DNA of 64,000 bases from Trichoplax sp. H2 (lineage: Eukaryota; Placozoa; Uniplacotomia; Trichoplacea): positions 62,001 through 126,000 of the forward strand of contig NOWV01000064.1 in assembly GCA_003344405.1 (NCBI GenBank), given 5' to 3'. The notes beneath the pieces were generated by a model. That model saw nothing but the letters and a program-made list of their open reading frames with translations. It made no database searches and was not told the DNA's origin. The translations under genes were made by a program, and so were the position numbers. This document shows positions 15,001-30,902 of the stretch, in pieces (the first letter of the stretch is position 1; each line of letters starts with the position of its first letter).

Positions 15001-15090
15001 CAGCAATCATACTGTAGTATCAGATGTCAGAAGTTGGATTGGCCGTTCCACCGAGCCAACTGTAGAAAGCCTGCTTTGGATAAGATTTAA
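1..15090 (+). CDS. Giant fibrocystin-L (PKHD1L1)-like receptor with MYND tail, 5' truncated
   Basis: Exons <1-394, 559-14439, 14561-14827 and 14942-15090 join in frame and give 4896 residues; the start lies outside the window. Residue numbers count from position 609. Seen in order: many IPT/TIG repeats (to about 900), G8 domain (about 924-1040), parallel beta-helix, second G8 (about 1747-1850), second beta-helix, furin-type RRKR (2700-2703), four modules of about 115 residues (2859-3320), three cadherin repeats with LDVNDN-type motifs (3324-3655), a cohesin-like domain (about 3976-4097), a dockerin-like pair of D-x-N-x-D loops (about 4107-4161), and one hydrophobic span (about 4454-4475) followed by a cytosolic tail. 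Reading past the donor at 14440 avoids a stop at 14490 and adds a ubiquitin-like stretch and a Cys/His-rich MYND finger. IPT-G8-beta-helix is the known PKHD1L1 order, so a cell-surface receptor or adhesion role is likely. Cadherins, dockerin and MYND tail are extras. The core is very sure; the last two exons are fairly sure. Confidence 0.9.
14561..15090 (+). other. Cytosolic UBL-like and MYND exons of the giant receptor
   Basis: The donor GTAAGT at 14440 and acceptor TTCTGCAG ending at 14560 are both phase 1; so are GTAAGT at 14828 and the acceptor ending at 14941. The first exon (from SVKIKKCSGSFG) has a TLANIR-type segment and alternating hydrophobic strands resembling a ubiquitin-like or doublecortin-like fold. 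The second holds a MYND finger, CTCG...CC...YCSIRCQ...W...H...C, with the first two Cys pairs closer than in DEAF1. MYND fingers bind short proline-containing peptides in other proteins. The alternative is a separate intracellular gene from an ATG at 14575, but no promoter spacing is available and the phases fit continuity. Confidence 0.65.
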
Positions 15091-17838
15091 TTAACGATAA
15101 AATAACAGGAAGCATTCCTTAGTATATTCTTCTAGCATTATCTAAGACTAATATAAACTCGCGTTAACATATTTATTGGCGGCTTTTATCATTTACGGCA
15201 TCGTAGACTTCGCTTTAATCGAATAAGTTATGGTCAATGCCGGCATATTTTGTACTGTAGCTCTCATACCGTAGCAATAATCACAGATATTACGTATAGA
15301 ATTATATAATTACTAGCATCAAGATAACTACTCGTAAAAATATGCTCATGATTACAATCCAGCCTGATGCGAGACTTCGGTAATGTTACAACCTAAGTTG
15401 TTGCTTACAATTTAATTGTCTCTTCGTATTCACTTTTAATATTACAATACCATAAATCTCTTAATTTCAATCGGCACAAACGACCTTAGTAACTAAACGC
15501 ATAAATTTATCAAGTCCTAAGTTGTAAGTCTTGATACTCATCTTGTATTCATCCTATGTTCGAAATTTTATTATATTTATTGTAGTTATGTTTCTATACC
15601 GTTATTTCATTTTTATCTGCATTTAATAATAGCATTAAATTGAGGGTCAAACTTAACCCGACATGATTTGACTTTTAGTTATATGAACAAATTTAATCTC
15701 AATCTGTGCCTATTAAATGTCGCCTGAACTACTAGGCCCGAACGTACAATTAATTAGTGCTGCTAAATATTGTCCTTTATGTTATCCACTTTACAACTAT
15801 TTATTGACACTAATAAACAATCACATCAAATTTATATTGTATAATATAGCGAACCTTAACTAACACCTTAGATGATGTTACCGAAACGAGTCCTTCATTG
15901 AACCTAATCCTAACTATAAATAGTTCTCGGTTTACGAGTCCGCAAGTTAACGTCTAATGAAGCAATATTTGTACGGGAAAGTATGGTAATATTGCGCAGT
16001 ACATGTGATTAAATAACTTCCTAATTGTAACTTTAACATGCGTGGCATCTGAAATCGCCGCAATGTAAACGCATATCCCTGATTACATAGTTCATATTTT
16101 AAACAATCTACAATATTGCCAACCCTTAAGTTAAGATAGATCACTATCACTCAGCTATATAACTTATTTGGTGACCAATAACATTCTTAAAATGCCTCTC
16201 CCGATGTATAATAATGTAATATTATTGTATAGACGTCACTAGTAAACTCAGTCATTGGTAAGAAGTCAAATATCGTGTTTTTTAAATGTCGTACAATATT
16301 CTAAGAACAGAGCTGCGTTCTTTTCCGTAAATTATAAAACGAAACTGCAGCTCTTACAGAATTGAAAAAACCAATGACTACATTCCTTGTTCCGTACTTT
16401 CCGTGTTAATAACCTGAATTAATGTATGAACAACTACTAGCTCTTCTCTATCTGGAAATTCTACTGTGAATTACGTTACTGAAGTAATTTTTTACATTTA
16501 TAATGGGCGGGTGTAGACGAAAATCAAAATCATTTTGTATCTGTTATAAAACCAGCTAATTGAAACCAATTCCAAAGGATAGCATGATAAATCGTACGGT
16601 TTATATGAAATTTATGAAGTACGTGTCTCATGTAGAATTAACAAGCCATATTACTTTAACAAGAATGAGAGTTACAGAAATGCTTCAGCTATCTCAATTC
16701 TATCCCAAATTTCAGAATATCCCGAAGAAAAGCATGCAATCATTCTATGGTTCGGTCAATAATTATGCTACTTGCCATTCCGATGGAAGTATCTATAAAT
16801 TTAGTCACTGTAAATATGCCACGATTAGAATCGATGATAGCTAAACATTATTCCGCTACAGTCAATTAATTACTGGTAGAACCTCCCACTTGTGGTACGT
16901 CGCGCACTTGCACTGTTAATTTACTTATAACTAGTTAATATTTAATCTGAAGTGAAAGTAATACTAAACCTGTATGTTGTATGTACTTTTAGTTATCTTG
17001 CTCAATGTGATATAGTGCACTCTGCGTAAGTGGTTAACAGTTTCTGACACACTAATTTAATAGTTCATTCAACCCAGTAGCTATTATATCCAATATACAA
17101 AATGCGTCTTCACAAAGCGTGTTGATTCTTTAAATATCCAGTATTCCCATGTATACATTCATATTTCTATTAAGTTTGCCTGGATTATTGCAAGCGAGTG
17201 CGAGATCATTCGAAAAGCAAAATTATTTGTATTTATCTGATAGGATATTATTGATACAACGTAAAAGCAAATTAATCTAATCAATTCCATTCTTAAGATA
17301 CATTAAGTCGTAGATTGATAACGTAATCAGGCACAAATTTTCGATACAGGTTCTCTATAGTGATAGAAAATGTAAAGTAAAATGTTTACTAGTTAAATTT
17401 TATTCACGAAAGTTCTTGCGCATGTATATCACTAAACAAGAACAAGATTATGAAACATAACACAAAGGCTCAATGCTAGAGAATCATTGAATGGATCATA
17501 TAATAAATCAGATGATAAACGATGCATATCACCTTTATACAATTGATGTGTAGACATCTACAAATAAAATCAAATGCTTCATCTCATTTTACACAAATAC
17601 AGCATTATAGAAGCATTATGAAATGAGTTGATATAAAAATAATTATGTTCAATAATATAATTTACAATTTTAATAAGCAATTTCACCATCACTTGCTAAA
17701 TGTAAGGTTTGATTTGATCATATCACCTCTGATCCACCATTTAATGAGTAACAAATCAATTATTAATTTTCTAAAGTACCGTATCTTAAGACTTTAGGCA
17801 TGATTGTATGGTACATTCCCTTATTTCTACATTACCCC
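15091..17838. other. Convergent intergenic interval, AT-rich
   Basis: This lies between the 3' end of the giant gene and the 3' end of Rab39. There is no recognisable gene, tRNA or repeat cluster. The only open stretch of note is 16584-16844, listed separately. Scattered AATAAA-like hexamers, for example near 15812, could serve polyadenylation. No GTACW cluster is present, unlike the intervals that hold gene starts. Confidence 0.6.
16584..16844 (+). CDS. Hypothetical 86-residue open frame, doubtful
   Basis: An ATG at 16584 opens 86 codons to a TAA at 16844. The frame is also open from just after a stop at 16557, and it is less AT-rich than its flanks. The product is basic with no signal peptide, membrane segment or family motif that I recognise. 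It lies between two convergent genes, with no splice sites that tie it to either. It could be an isolated exon, a decayed fragment or chance. Confidence 0.2.
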   Translation: MINRTVYMKFMKYVSHVELTSHITLTRMRVTEMLQLSQFYPKFQNIPKKSMQSFYGSVNNYATCHSDGSIYKFSHCKYATIRIDDS

Positions 17839-18513
17839 TTAACAACAGCTACTATCAATTGCTACAGCGCTCGAAGAATTATTTGATAAATCCTTTCTAT
17901 CTACACTAACTGATGCAGCATTACTGAAATTTTCACCAGGTTTAATACCATCCCAGCCACTTTTAGGAGATAGCAGGCCTTTTTGAATAAGTTTATAAAT
18001 ATCACGAGCCAAAGTTGAAAATGCTTGATCGACATTGTGTTTGATCTTGGCGGATGCCTCTAAAAATTGCATTTCATTAACTTGGGCAAATTTTTTCCCC
18101 TCTTCTACAGATACTTGGCGCTCTTTTTCCAGGTCACATTTACACCCAATCAATATAAAAATCAGTCCATGTGGCTCGGAGAAGCATTTGGCTTCTTCCA
18201 ACCACGAATGCAAATGATCAAAAGTATCCCTGTTACTAATGTCGTAAACCAATAAACAACCTACTGAGTTACGATAGTACGATCTAGTAATGGAACGAAA
18301 TCTTTCTTGACCAGCAGTATCCCACAACTGTAACTTTATGTTTATATTATTTCCGATATTAACAATCCGTGCGTTAAAATCGACACCAACAGTTGGATCA
18401 CAAAAATCGAAAAATTTTCCATCGCTAAATTGCCTTAATAACGATGATTTGCCAACAGTACTATCACCGATTAAAATAAATCGGAGCTGATAAGCGTAAC
18501 CATAGTTTTCCAT
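17839..18513 (-). CDS. RAB39: Rab39-type small GTPase
   Basis: 224 residues in a single exon. The frame is open further upstream, but the first ATG is at 18513 and starts MENYGYAYQ, matching the Rab39 amino end. Seen: P-loop GDSTVGKSS, switch I with DPTVGVDF, switch II WDTAGQERFRS, EASAK for G5, and a C-terminal SCC for geranylgeranylation. The G4 motif reads CKCD where most Rabs have NKxD; Rab39 proteins typically have HKCD, which supports the assignment. Rab39 acts in vesicle traffic and autophagy-related steps at endolysosomal or Golgi membranes. The absence of introns contrasts with most neighbours. GTACW clusters lie 0.4-1 kb upstream. Confidence 0.93.
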   Translation of the reverse strand: MENYGYAYQLRFILIGDSTVGKSSLLRQFSDGKFFDFCDPTVGVDFNARIVNIGNNINIKLQLWDTAGQERFRSITRSYYRNSVGCLLVYDISNRDTFDHLHSWLEEAKCFSEPHGLIFILIGCKCDLEKERQVSVEEGKKFAQVNEMQFLEASAKIKHNVDQAFSTLARDIYKLIQKGLLSPKSGWDGIKPGENFSNAASVSVDRKDLSNNSSSAVAIDSSCC

Positions 18514-18930
18514 GAACTCTACTGGCTGAATCTTTTCTACGTCCAAAGAGAGATACAAAATTTTTAGTATTGTAAAGTATTACAATAGTGAAGAATGAAT
18601 AACTAAAAATCTTTCCGGGTAATAACATTACCACAACTGATAATATAGAATCAATTGCACAATTTTATTTATTGTTCAATGCTAATGTATGACAACACTT
18701 CTGTACATACGGTATAGTGAAGTCCTGTATTCATGTAAGAAGATTACGAATACAGAATACAACGCTTTCACGTAAGTCAAAAAATCATTCATGAAAGGTT
18801 CAAATACCTGTCTTTTACTCCTAGTGCTTTACGATAACGATAAAAGTGCAAGATGTCTTTCCTGTTAGTTGATAATCCTTTTCCACAAGCTTGAATCTTG
18901 ATGATATTTCTTGCCTTGCGCTATGTAATA

Positions 18931-19222
18931 TACAGTACTGTACATACAGTATACAGTACCTCGAGGACAGTACAGTGTACAGTACTGCACTGTACAGTAC
19001 AGTACATACTGTACTGTACAGTAACTGTTGTGAACTGTACTGTACTGTACACTGTACAGTACACTGTACAGTACAGTACACTACTGATTCTACGGAACCT
19101 GCAGAGTGCAGACTACTGCAGAGTGAAGATAAACGCACTCTATGCAGTGTGTACGGTGTACTGTACAGTACTGCTGTAGGCGTAGACCAATATACTGTAC
19201 AGTACAGTACTGTACAGTGTGT
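18931..19222. repeat. GTACW pentamer cluster upstream of Rab39
   Basis: Nearly 300 bp of runs such as GTACAGTACTGTACAGTAC, in which GTAC recurs every 5 bp and the fifth base is A or T. Runs are broken by dinucleotide slips (GTGTAC) and short unique spacers. The two strands look alike, so the block can fold into many alternative hairpins. It begins about 420 bp upstream of the Rab39 ATG. Confidence 0.9.
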
Positions 19223-19461
19223 ATCAAAGTATTTTGTCACTTTGAAAAGCATCAACCAGTGATTTTAATAAGCAAATACTGATTAAGAGTTGTTATATTT
19301 CATAGCATTCGAGTTACATTCTAACTTGACATCTAAATTTTTCCTTTACATAGTCTTGTCTAATCATAAAATCAAATTTAAACGCGAAATTTTCTACAGT
19401 ACCAAGTAAAGACACTCGAGATGTTTTGTGCCAACACTCGCTTTGCTGATAGCGTAGGGTA

Positions 19462-19519
19462 CTACTGTACAGTGTACAGTACAGTATGATTCACGATACT
19501 CGTAGAACAGTACAGTACA
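19462..19519. repeat. Small GTACW cluster
   Basis: Two short runs of alternating GTACA/GTACT units separated by about 20 bp of unique sequence. Same family as the block at 18931-19222. Confidence 0.8.
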
Positions 19520-20494
19520 GTCAGCAAAATGGGCGCTGTGTTTTACATCGTCTAGAGAAGTGCGGTATAATTATAGTGCGATGGTGGGAATTATTCCGTC
19601 ACTTTTTATGAGTTTTTAGCGGCGATTTGTCCGCGACTGTTGTCACAGGAAGCTGAATTGATTAATAGCGTAAATAGAAATAGAAAATCGATATCGATAA
19701 TCTATTCTGCAAAGCACACGAAAAGGAAAGAGATAGATACATTTACTTGTACTTTACTTATGGACCTTGCAGTCAGTAGTATGCAAATTAGCGTTAATCT
19801 ATGTACTGTACTGAGTAACGAATCAATATTATTATAAGACACATACAATACCAGTCAGATCCTTCAAAAAGTTATACAAGTAATAGCGAAATTGTTACGG
19901 CGCACGAATAGAGCATAAAGTTTATTGGCCTTAGCAAGTAATGCTATTTATTGTCTACGTGCACGGATGTCAGTATGCGATACAGACTTATTGAAGGCTC
20001 ATACTACTCTCAATAAGCTTGGGAAACAAGAGATTGTACACGTAGTTGAAGTTATTGTAAAATTAACTACTTAATCCTATTCTTTCTCTTTCTTGAATTG
20101 CAAAGCGACGGCTTATATACTAACGCCGTTCACACTTACAACGCATTATAATTACAAGTTTGTATAACATTGAATTCGCTAGTGTACGCAGTACAATCCA
20201 CCATTAACACGAAGAATTAACAAGTGTACGTTAACACTTGTAGAATACCATAAATATTCAATCGCAAGTATTATTATGTAACCTGTGATAATAACAAGTT
20301 GTAACGTACTACTAACTTTAGGTATTATTGAGTTAGCGCAAATACGCAAAAGCAATCTTAACTGTACAGTGCTATTACTGACTGACTCTGTACAGTATAT
20401 AGTATTGCATCGTATAGTCTAATAAATATAGCGTCGTATATAATAACGATCTGTAAGTTCTGTACACTCAGTAGACTCGGTACAGGACTATAAA

Positions 20495-20599
20495 ATGGCA
20501 GGATCATGGATTACTAAAATTACAGACATAGCACTGTACGAGTACTTTTTGCAACAGAAAGATTCGCGTCTGATTGCCAATTTTGTCAAATCCTTTTAA
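20495..20599 (+). CDS. Hypothetical 34-residue frame or first exon
   Basis: An ATG sits inside TATAAAATGG just downstream of GTACW copies. It opens MAGSWITKITDIALYEYF... and ends at a TAA at 20599. The composition looks coding, but I recognise no family. A weak donor (GTACGA after the codon for DIA, phase 2) could join an acceptor at 21033 that opens a 48-codon frame (SIKQLKRSKDPLMDMSD...). That join is speculative. It could equally be a chance open frame. Confidence 0.25.
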   Translation: MAGSWITKITDIALYEYFLQQKDSRLIANFVKSF

Positions 20600-23070
20600 C
20601 TGGTTCGTGTTGCCGAGAAATTGGTTACACTTTAGGGTTTTTACGTGTAGTATTAATGTAGTACACGGATGTCCAACGGTAGATGATAGATATATCATTG
20701 ATCATTACTTTGCTTACCGTGCAAGTGTATACATTCACATAACACTGATAATTATATTTATATATATCCCATATATGCGTATATATAATAATGCGGATGC
20801 GCTTTGCTGCCGGTTTGTGTGATTTTGCATGGCATTTTATTCATTAATTAAGCAGACATTACAACGAAATAAATAGCAGTAGGAAGATTAAGACTGCAAT
20901 GTAGTATCTACACCACTGATACGTATCATAGTCACGCTAATAATTTTTCTGTTGTAATACGTACTGCTGGCCAATCTCTGTCAGTGAACTACAGATTTTT
21001 ACTGTTACACCTAGTATACCTAACTTACGACAGATCAATTAAGCAATTAAAACGAAGCAAGGACCCATTGATGGATATGTCGGATCTTTATTCCTGTGCG
21101 AACTATCGTAGATATTATAAATCATACCCCTTAACCATTAAAGTTAAATATTACAAGGAGTCTGAATATATCGAGATAAAATAACAATTTTAAGTATTGA
21201 GAGAATCCTTTTAATTTTGAAGCATTAGGCAAAATAACCATTACCTGAATTAAATGTTTAATAAACAGATTTAATAGCATAAATACCATATCTCTTGAAG
21301 AAGCTCCACAGTTAAAGTCAGAATAACGCTTATTGTATCTTAATTTAAGTTTACCGGTCATTCAGCATAACTGTGAGCCAAGTATTTTGGGCAAGATTGA
21401 AAATGGCAGTTACAATACAGAAAGAAATCAAATATCTCTACGAAGCATTAGTAGTAATTAATAATTTCAATGACATAATTCTCTGAAAGCAATTTTTGTA
21501 AATATAAGTATTGATATCGAATGATAAAAATAGCTAGGGCAGTTACCATAATGTGAAAAGATTCAATCTATAGCAATAATAACGTCGTAATTTTGCAACA
21601 TATGATAATTTATACTTTTTCTTTGTATTCTCGTATCGCAATATTCAATAAATAGATATGTAATATTTTTATGCACATATCGATATACCGTAGTTTTACT
21701 AGTAACTCTGTTTTATAACTGAAGCGATAGCACCGCATCACATAGCACATGCTAATGCAAAGCTTCCATAAGGTGTTGATAAGGAGTAAAGAAAACTTAT
21801 TCCAAAAGCTTATGCTGAATATAATATAACGAAGGATCTAATATTTAGATAATACTTATATAAACCTAATCGAAATCCTTAGATAAAATTTCAAAGGTGA
21901 TATCTCCTTGCATAACCAGTGCCAGTCTTAATTCAGGGAACCAGTTCGAATTCAATATCAACTGACTATTCCATCAGGGCGTTGTCAAGAATAACTCACA
22001 GAATGGATAATAATAATAAGTACTACAATATGCAGCACTCTTAACATATCGAGACTTTCAAAAAGCCCTAATTCAAAACGTGTTGATAAATCCATCAGCA
22101 CTTATCTGCCATATCTATGCAGTCATGTGCATGGTTAGCACCAAATGAGTAAATAACGACGGCCAAGTTGCGAATCCAAGGGCACAGATTAATGATGGTA
22201 CTGATGAAAATTTCAAATGTGTACTTATCAAGTACCCATAAAGATCGCCAGGCTTTCAGATACGAAGCCATGATATTTAAAAAGTCGTTACAATAAAAAT
22301 AAACGAATAAATTCGGTCGTTAATTGCAAAGAACGGTCTTAACAGGGGCCGTAAACATAAATTGTAGAATGTAATTTCAGAACCATAACCGATATTACGT
22401 AGCGCAGAATTCATTATGTTAAATACAAATTTATCTTGTACTGGTAGTTTCGGAACGAAACAAAATTTGCAAAAATTTGCTGCTGCTTCACACCACAAGC
22501 ACGTATAGAGTTTTAAACTTTAAAAGATTTCATTGTTTGAGAAATGCAATCATAAATGAAGTAACGTTTGATTAATATAGCTTAAGTTAGTAAAGAAAGT
22601 ATTAACAGACTAAACTAGCTAGATCATAAATGCTCTCAATCGCAATCAATATCTCTGAAATGCCGCAATATAAAATAAAATTATTCTGAGTTAGAACCTT
22701 TTTAAATGAAGTACACTGTCTTCACTTAGTGAATTATGAGGATAGAAAATACTTTAAAGGAAGCAAAATCAAAATTATGAGGCAGTCGATCTGAAATATA
22801 ACGGTGATAGTTGTATACTTCAGTGCAGCACAAGAAATCAAACTGTACAGTAAGTTTAATAGATAGCCAAATCACAGAAATATCTTGACGAAGTGCAACT
22901 ATGTTAATTCTAATTAGTACACTTCAAGGAATAAATGAAAAGAATAATACAATATTTGGTACTTTAGACGCATGAAAATATGTCTTAAAATGAAACTGAG
23001 TTAAATCTAATCAAGGTTGGAGATAAGCCGTGATACATTATTCCGTGAGATGCAAAAGGACGAATCAGTA
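20600..23070. other. Intergenic interval with coding-like remnants
   Basis: This lies between the short frame at 20495 and the 3' end of the EGR gene. Most of it is AT-rich without recognisable features. A 48-codon frame behind an acceptor at 21033 (+) and a block of broken frames at about 21880-22498 (-) look coding; the latter is listed separately. No RNA gene was seen. Confidence 0.5.
21880..22498 (-). pseudogene. Broken coding-like segment, family unknown
   Basis: On the minus strand three consecutive stretches read like protein but are separated by stops or frame changes. They are about 22498-22277 (holding SALRNIGYGSEITFYN), an ATG frame at 22271-22095 (MASYLKAWRSLWVLDKY..., 58 codons, hydrophobic), and a piece near 21985-21881 (NSNWFPELRLALVMQGDI). 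The block is less AT-rich than its surroundings. I could not name the family. It may be a decayed membrane-protein gene, or exons whose splice sites I did not resolve. Confidence 0.3.
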
Positions 23071-27417
<4,347 letters not shown>

Positions 27418-27595
27418 TAAATGAGATAACAGTAGGTTGAAAATGTTATGCTATTTTTTCCGATTCCTTGTGGTGTAAACACGATCTGTCTCCCCTATAT
27501 AGCGAAATAAGAGATTAACTGTTATTACTACCAAATGGAAGCAAAACGCTTTACGTACAGTACCACCGTGCTGCTCATAGTGGTCCAAATAGCCT

Positions 27596-28563
27596 AGTAC
27601 TGTACAGTGCTGTAGTCAGTACAGTACAGTACTCTGAGTGTAGTACTGTACTGGCAGTAAAAAAAATTCAACTTCAGTACTGTACTGTACAGTAGAGTAC
27701 AGTACCGTGCTGGACAGTGTACTGTACAGTACAGCACGAATTTGAGTATTGTACAGTACTGTAAATCACGTATCAGGCGCAAGAAATACAGTACGGTACT
27801 GTACAGTATATTTTGCATCATACAAAGTAATGTACTGTACTGTACAAGTGTACAGTACTGTACAGTACAGTATGAAGAATGCTAAGTGCGCACAAAATGT
27901 ACAGTACTGTACACCGTAAGTAATAACACTGAGCTTTAGTACTGTACAGTACAGTACTAAAGCTCGTAAGATAGCGGTACAGTCCTCTGATCATCATGAT
28001 GTCCACAAGACTGTACACTGTACCAGTTATTGGAATTATGGTACTGTACTGTACAGTGTACAGTATGCCAACTATACAGTACTGTACGTACAGTACTGTA
28101 CAGTATAGTAAATTACAGGTTCTCAGGCGTGAGTACAGTACAGTGTATACTGTACACTACAGTGTACAGTGTACACTGTACAGTACAGCGGTCAGGATAA
28201 TAGCAGAACTCCTACTGTACAGTACAGTACTGTACAGTGTACAGTACTGTATACAGGCGTACGAATCAATAATTTGGCTCACAGTGTGGTACCGTACTCG
28301 ACTGCACTTACAGTACTGTACAGTATGTACAGTATTCTGTATTGCAGATAAGAAGTTATACAGTACAGTACTGTACAGTACACGATAGCTACAGTCTACA
28401 GTACTGTACTGTACAGTACACTATACAGTACAATGTACAGTACATGTCAGTACTGTACTGTAAATACTACTCAATACGATCGTAGCTAGTACAGTTTACT
28501 TAGCAGATGATGTCAATAATGTTCTGTATATCCACTGTACAGTACACTGTCACTATACTGTAC
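27596..28563. repeat. Largest GTACW pentamer cluster, upstream of EGR
   Basis: About 970 bp of repeated GTACA/GTACT runs interleaved with unique spacers of 10-40 bp. It starts about 180 bp upstream of the EGR ATG. The runs have freely switching A/T at the fifth position and frequent GTGTAC slips. Open frames on both strands here are products of the repeat. Confidence 0.9.
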
Positions 28564-28694
28564 ATTATTACTTACGTCCTAGTGAGTGATCAACTGAAAT
28601 TTTTAAAAGGAGTTATAATTACTTATCAGTCACCACAACGCAGTAGACTATAATCGTCTAGCGAGTTGACGATGTATGATTTAGTTGGACTTAC

Positions 28695-29475
28695 CTTTAA
28701 GTGCACACTCTAGCTGAATATAGCGCAGTGGGAGGAAATAGCTATTGCCAAATGTGACACCGACTTTGGCTGATGATCATCAATGGAAAATATTACTTCG
28801 AGGTAGTATTCGTATTTACGGTTTACCATCAATCTCACAACAGCAAAGATAACAGTCTTAATCCAAGAAAATAAACCGGCGAACCTGAACGAGGCAGCGA
28901 TTACGACAAGTGTTGCGATATCATAAAGCAGATTGGCCAGCAAGATCAAAAGTTGTTATCAATCCCTGATAACGATAACGCAGAAGTCGTGAGATTGGTA
29001 ACACACGTTACCAGCCGATGTTGACTGTTGCAATTGAGATTAGCGTAGTAGTAACTAATTACGATGATTAGGTAGGTGGCTTTTTAACAAGATGCTTGAT
29101 ACTTAAAACTGAACTGCAATCGTGGGCGGTCCACTATTTAAAATAACCGATTATTTTACTGGAAGTTGGTTATTAACATTTACCCAATAAACTGTCTTCT
29201 ATTTTTAGGGCACACGTCAATGTGACGTTTTAATTAATTCCGTATGCGGCTTAATACTGTTGAAGTGGTGTGGGAAAGAAGTACCAATGATCTGTGGATC
29301 GAAAATGCTGTACCAAGTGATTGACATTTTTATTCTTAGAAAGCGAATACAAAGGAGAGGAAGGGCAAATAATATCATAGAAATCGAAAGAGCACAAAAC
29401 AATTTCGGGAAGAAAGTCTTTCGGCCATCCTACAGCATTTATCATCATCTGCCCTTTGTTCAGGCTCTTGTTCAT
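28695..29475 (-). other. Coding-like minus-strand frames, unresolved
   Basis: An ATG frame at 29475-29251 (MNKSLNKGQMMINAVGW..., 74 codons), a hydrophobic frame at about 28949-28710 (ILLANLLYDIATLVVIAASF...) and a 47-base candidate exon 28695-28741, with acceptor CAATAG and donor GTAAGT, all read like protein. I could not join them into one phase-consistent gene and recognise no family. The plus strand at 29260-29484 is also open. This could be an unrecognised gene, a transposon relic or chance. Confidence 0.2.
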
Positions 29476-30902
29476 TTTTTGTAAATTGATAGCTATTTAT
29501 GTTGCCTTGAGTCTACATAGACATACGATACATATAGATGGATAACAGCCAATAGAACTACTATAATGTAAGGCAATATCAGACAAAAAAAAAAGATAAA
29601 CGAACTCAAATGCTTCATGATTTAATTGAACGTACACTATACTCAGATAGTACGTGCGTATATGAATGTATATATATAAAGTACAGTAGACTATGAGACA
29701 ATAGAGTGTATCACTTATGCCACAACCAAGCATGCACGCATATATTTATAAGTAATAAATGCCTCTCTAGGCTATGTATGTCCTTATCAGCTAACTAACC
29801 CCTCTTCATCGGCGTGCCTTACCGGCTTTGTCATCAGCCGTAAATTAGAAATTCATTACCGCTATCCCAACCTTTATGTTTTAGTCGATGAAGCATATGG
29901 AAAATACAAAGTAAAAATCTTGAAAGCTTATGATGAGATCAAATTTAGAATAGCCAACTATTCGAGTATGCTATCATTCATAAAGTTATATTGCGTAGGC
30001 AGTAGAAGAGTAAAATACCGCAACACGGATAACTCAGTTGCGCTGATATAGAAGGACTTAGTTTGTCATTGACGCCAACCTGAATGGAAATCTAACATAT
30101 CCATTAAACTATTATAATTATAGAGCAACTGACACTCACTTCATAAGACCGGAATTTTTTCTTTCTTCCCACCCACTTTCTCGCAATTGTGAAATTTATA
30201 CCAAAGATAAAATGAAACAACGTTAGCATTATTCTATCTGATACAATGTCGACAATGCAAAAACTTTCAATAACATCCTAAAGCTATCAATATTTGATTT
30301 AATATTATTATCAGCTATTCAATTATGCATAAGTAAATTAAGGTTATTATCAGTTGAATATAACTTCCAAGAAATTTCTTCAAGCAGTATTATAGGTCAT
30401 ACATTCAATCAATACCCTTTTATTCATCATCGATATATACTAAGAAAAGACAAAAGTCACATAAAATAAATGATATACGATTCTACTACAACCTTTCTTA
30501 CCGTATATACAACACTACTGCGCATAACTAGGTATATAAATTTAAACTTATTAATAGTAGTATAACTTCACCAATGCATCATCCACAGTTGTAATTTGTT
30601 ATATTCGATAGCTTACTTAATGCAGGTTTTAACTAAATCTTTAATAGATATTTAGTACCATTGATAAGTTTCGAATCATCGACACTGAATCAAATACGGC
30701 ACTTATTTGAACCCTGTAATAAAGAGCAGGCACTACGGCTATGAATTTATTATATTAATAACACGTAATTTTTGCGATGATATAGGATGATACGTAGATG
30801 CACTACAAAGTACGCTTATTGAGATAACATCATCATTTTGGAATCTGACGGAATATCTTTCAGCAGAGAAACTTTCAGATAAGAGATCATGAAGTTATAA
30901 AA

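Larger units (their letters stand above)
18514..20494. other. Interval upstream of Rab39 with GTACW clusters
   Basis: This is the probable regulatory interval between the Rab39 start (-) and a short frame at 20495 (+). It holds the cluster at 18931-19222, a smaller one at 19462-19519 and scattered copies at 20361-20479. Long open frames here, rich in Tyr, Cys, Thr, Val, Gln and Ser, are translations of the repeat on both strands and are not genes. No other feature was seen. Confidence 0.6.
27418..30902. other. Interval upstream of EGR: GTACW cluster plus unresolved frames
   Basis: This is a divergent interval between the EGR start (-) and the microprotein start (+). It holds the largest GTACW cluster (27596-28563). 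At 28695-29475 there are coding-like frames on both strands, listed separately. The rest (29500-30900) is AT-rich with nothing recognised. Confidence 0.5.

Noticed and set aside
18821-19262. Open frames on both strands rich in Tyr-Cys-Thr-Val-Gln-Tyr-Ser
   Set aside because: They are translations of the GTACW repeat; the same happens at 27594-28388, 41889-42621, 49026-49839 and 55062-55265.
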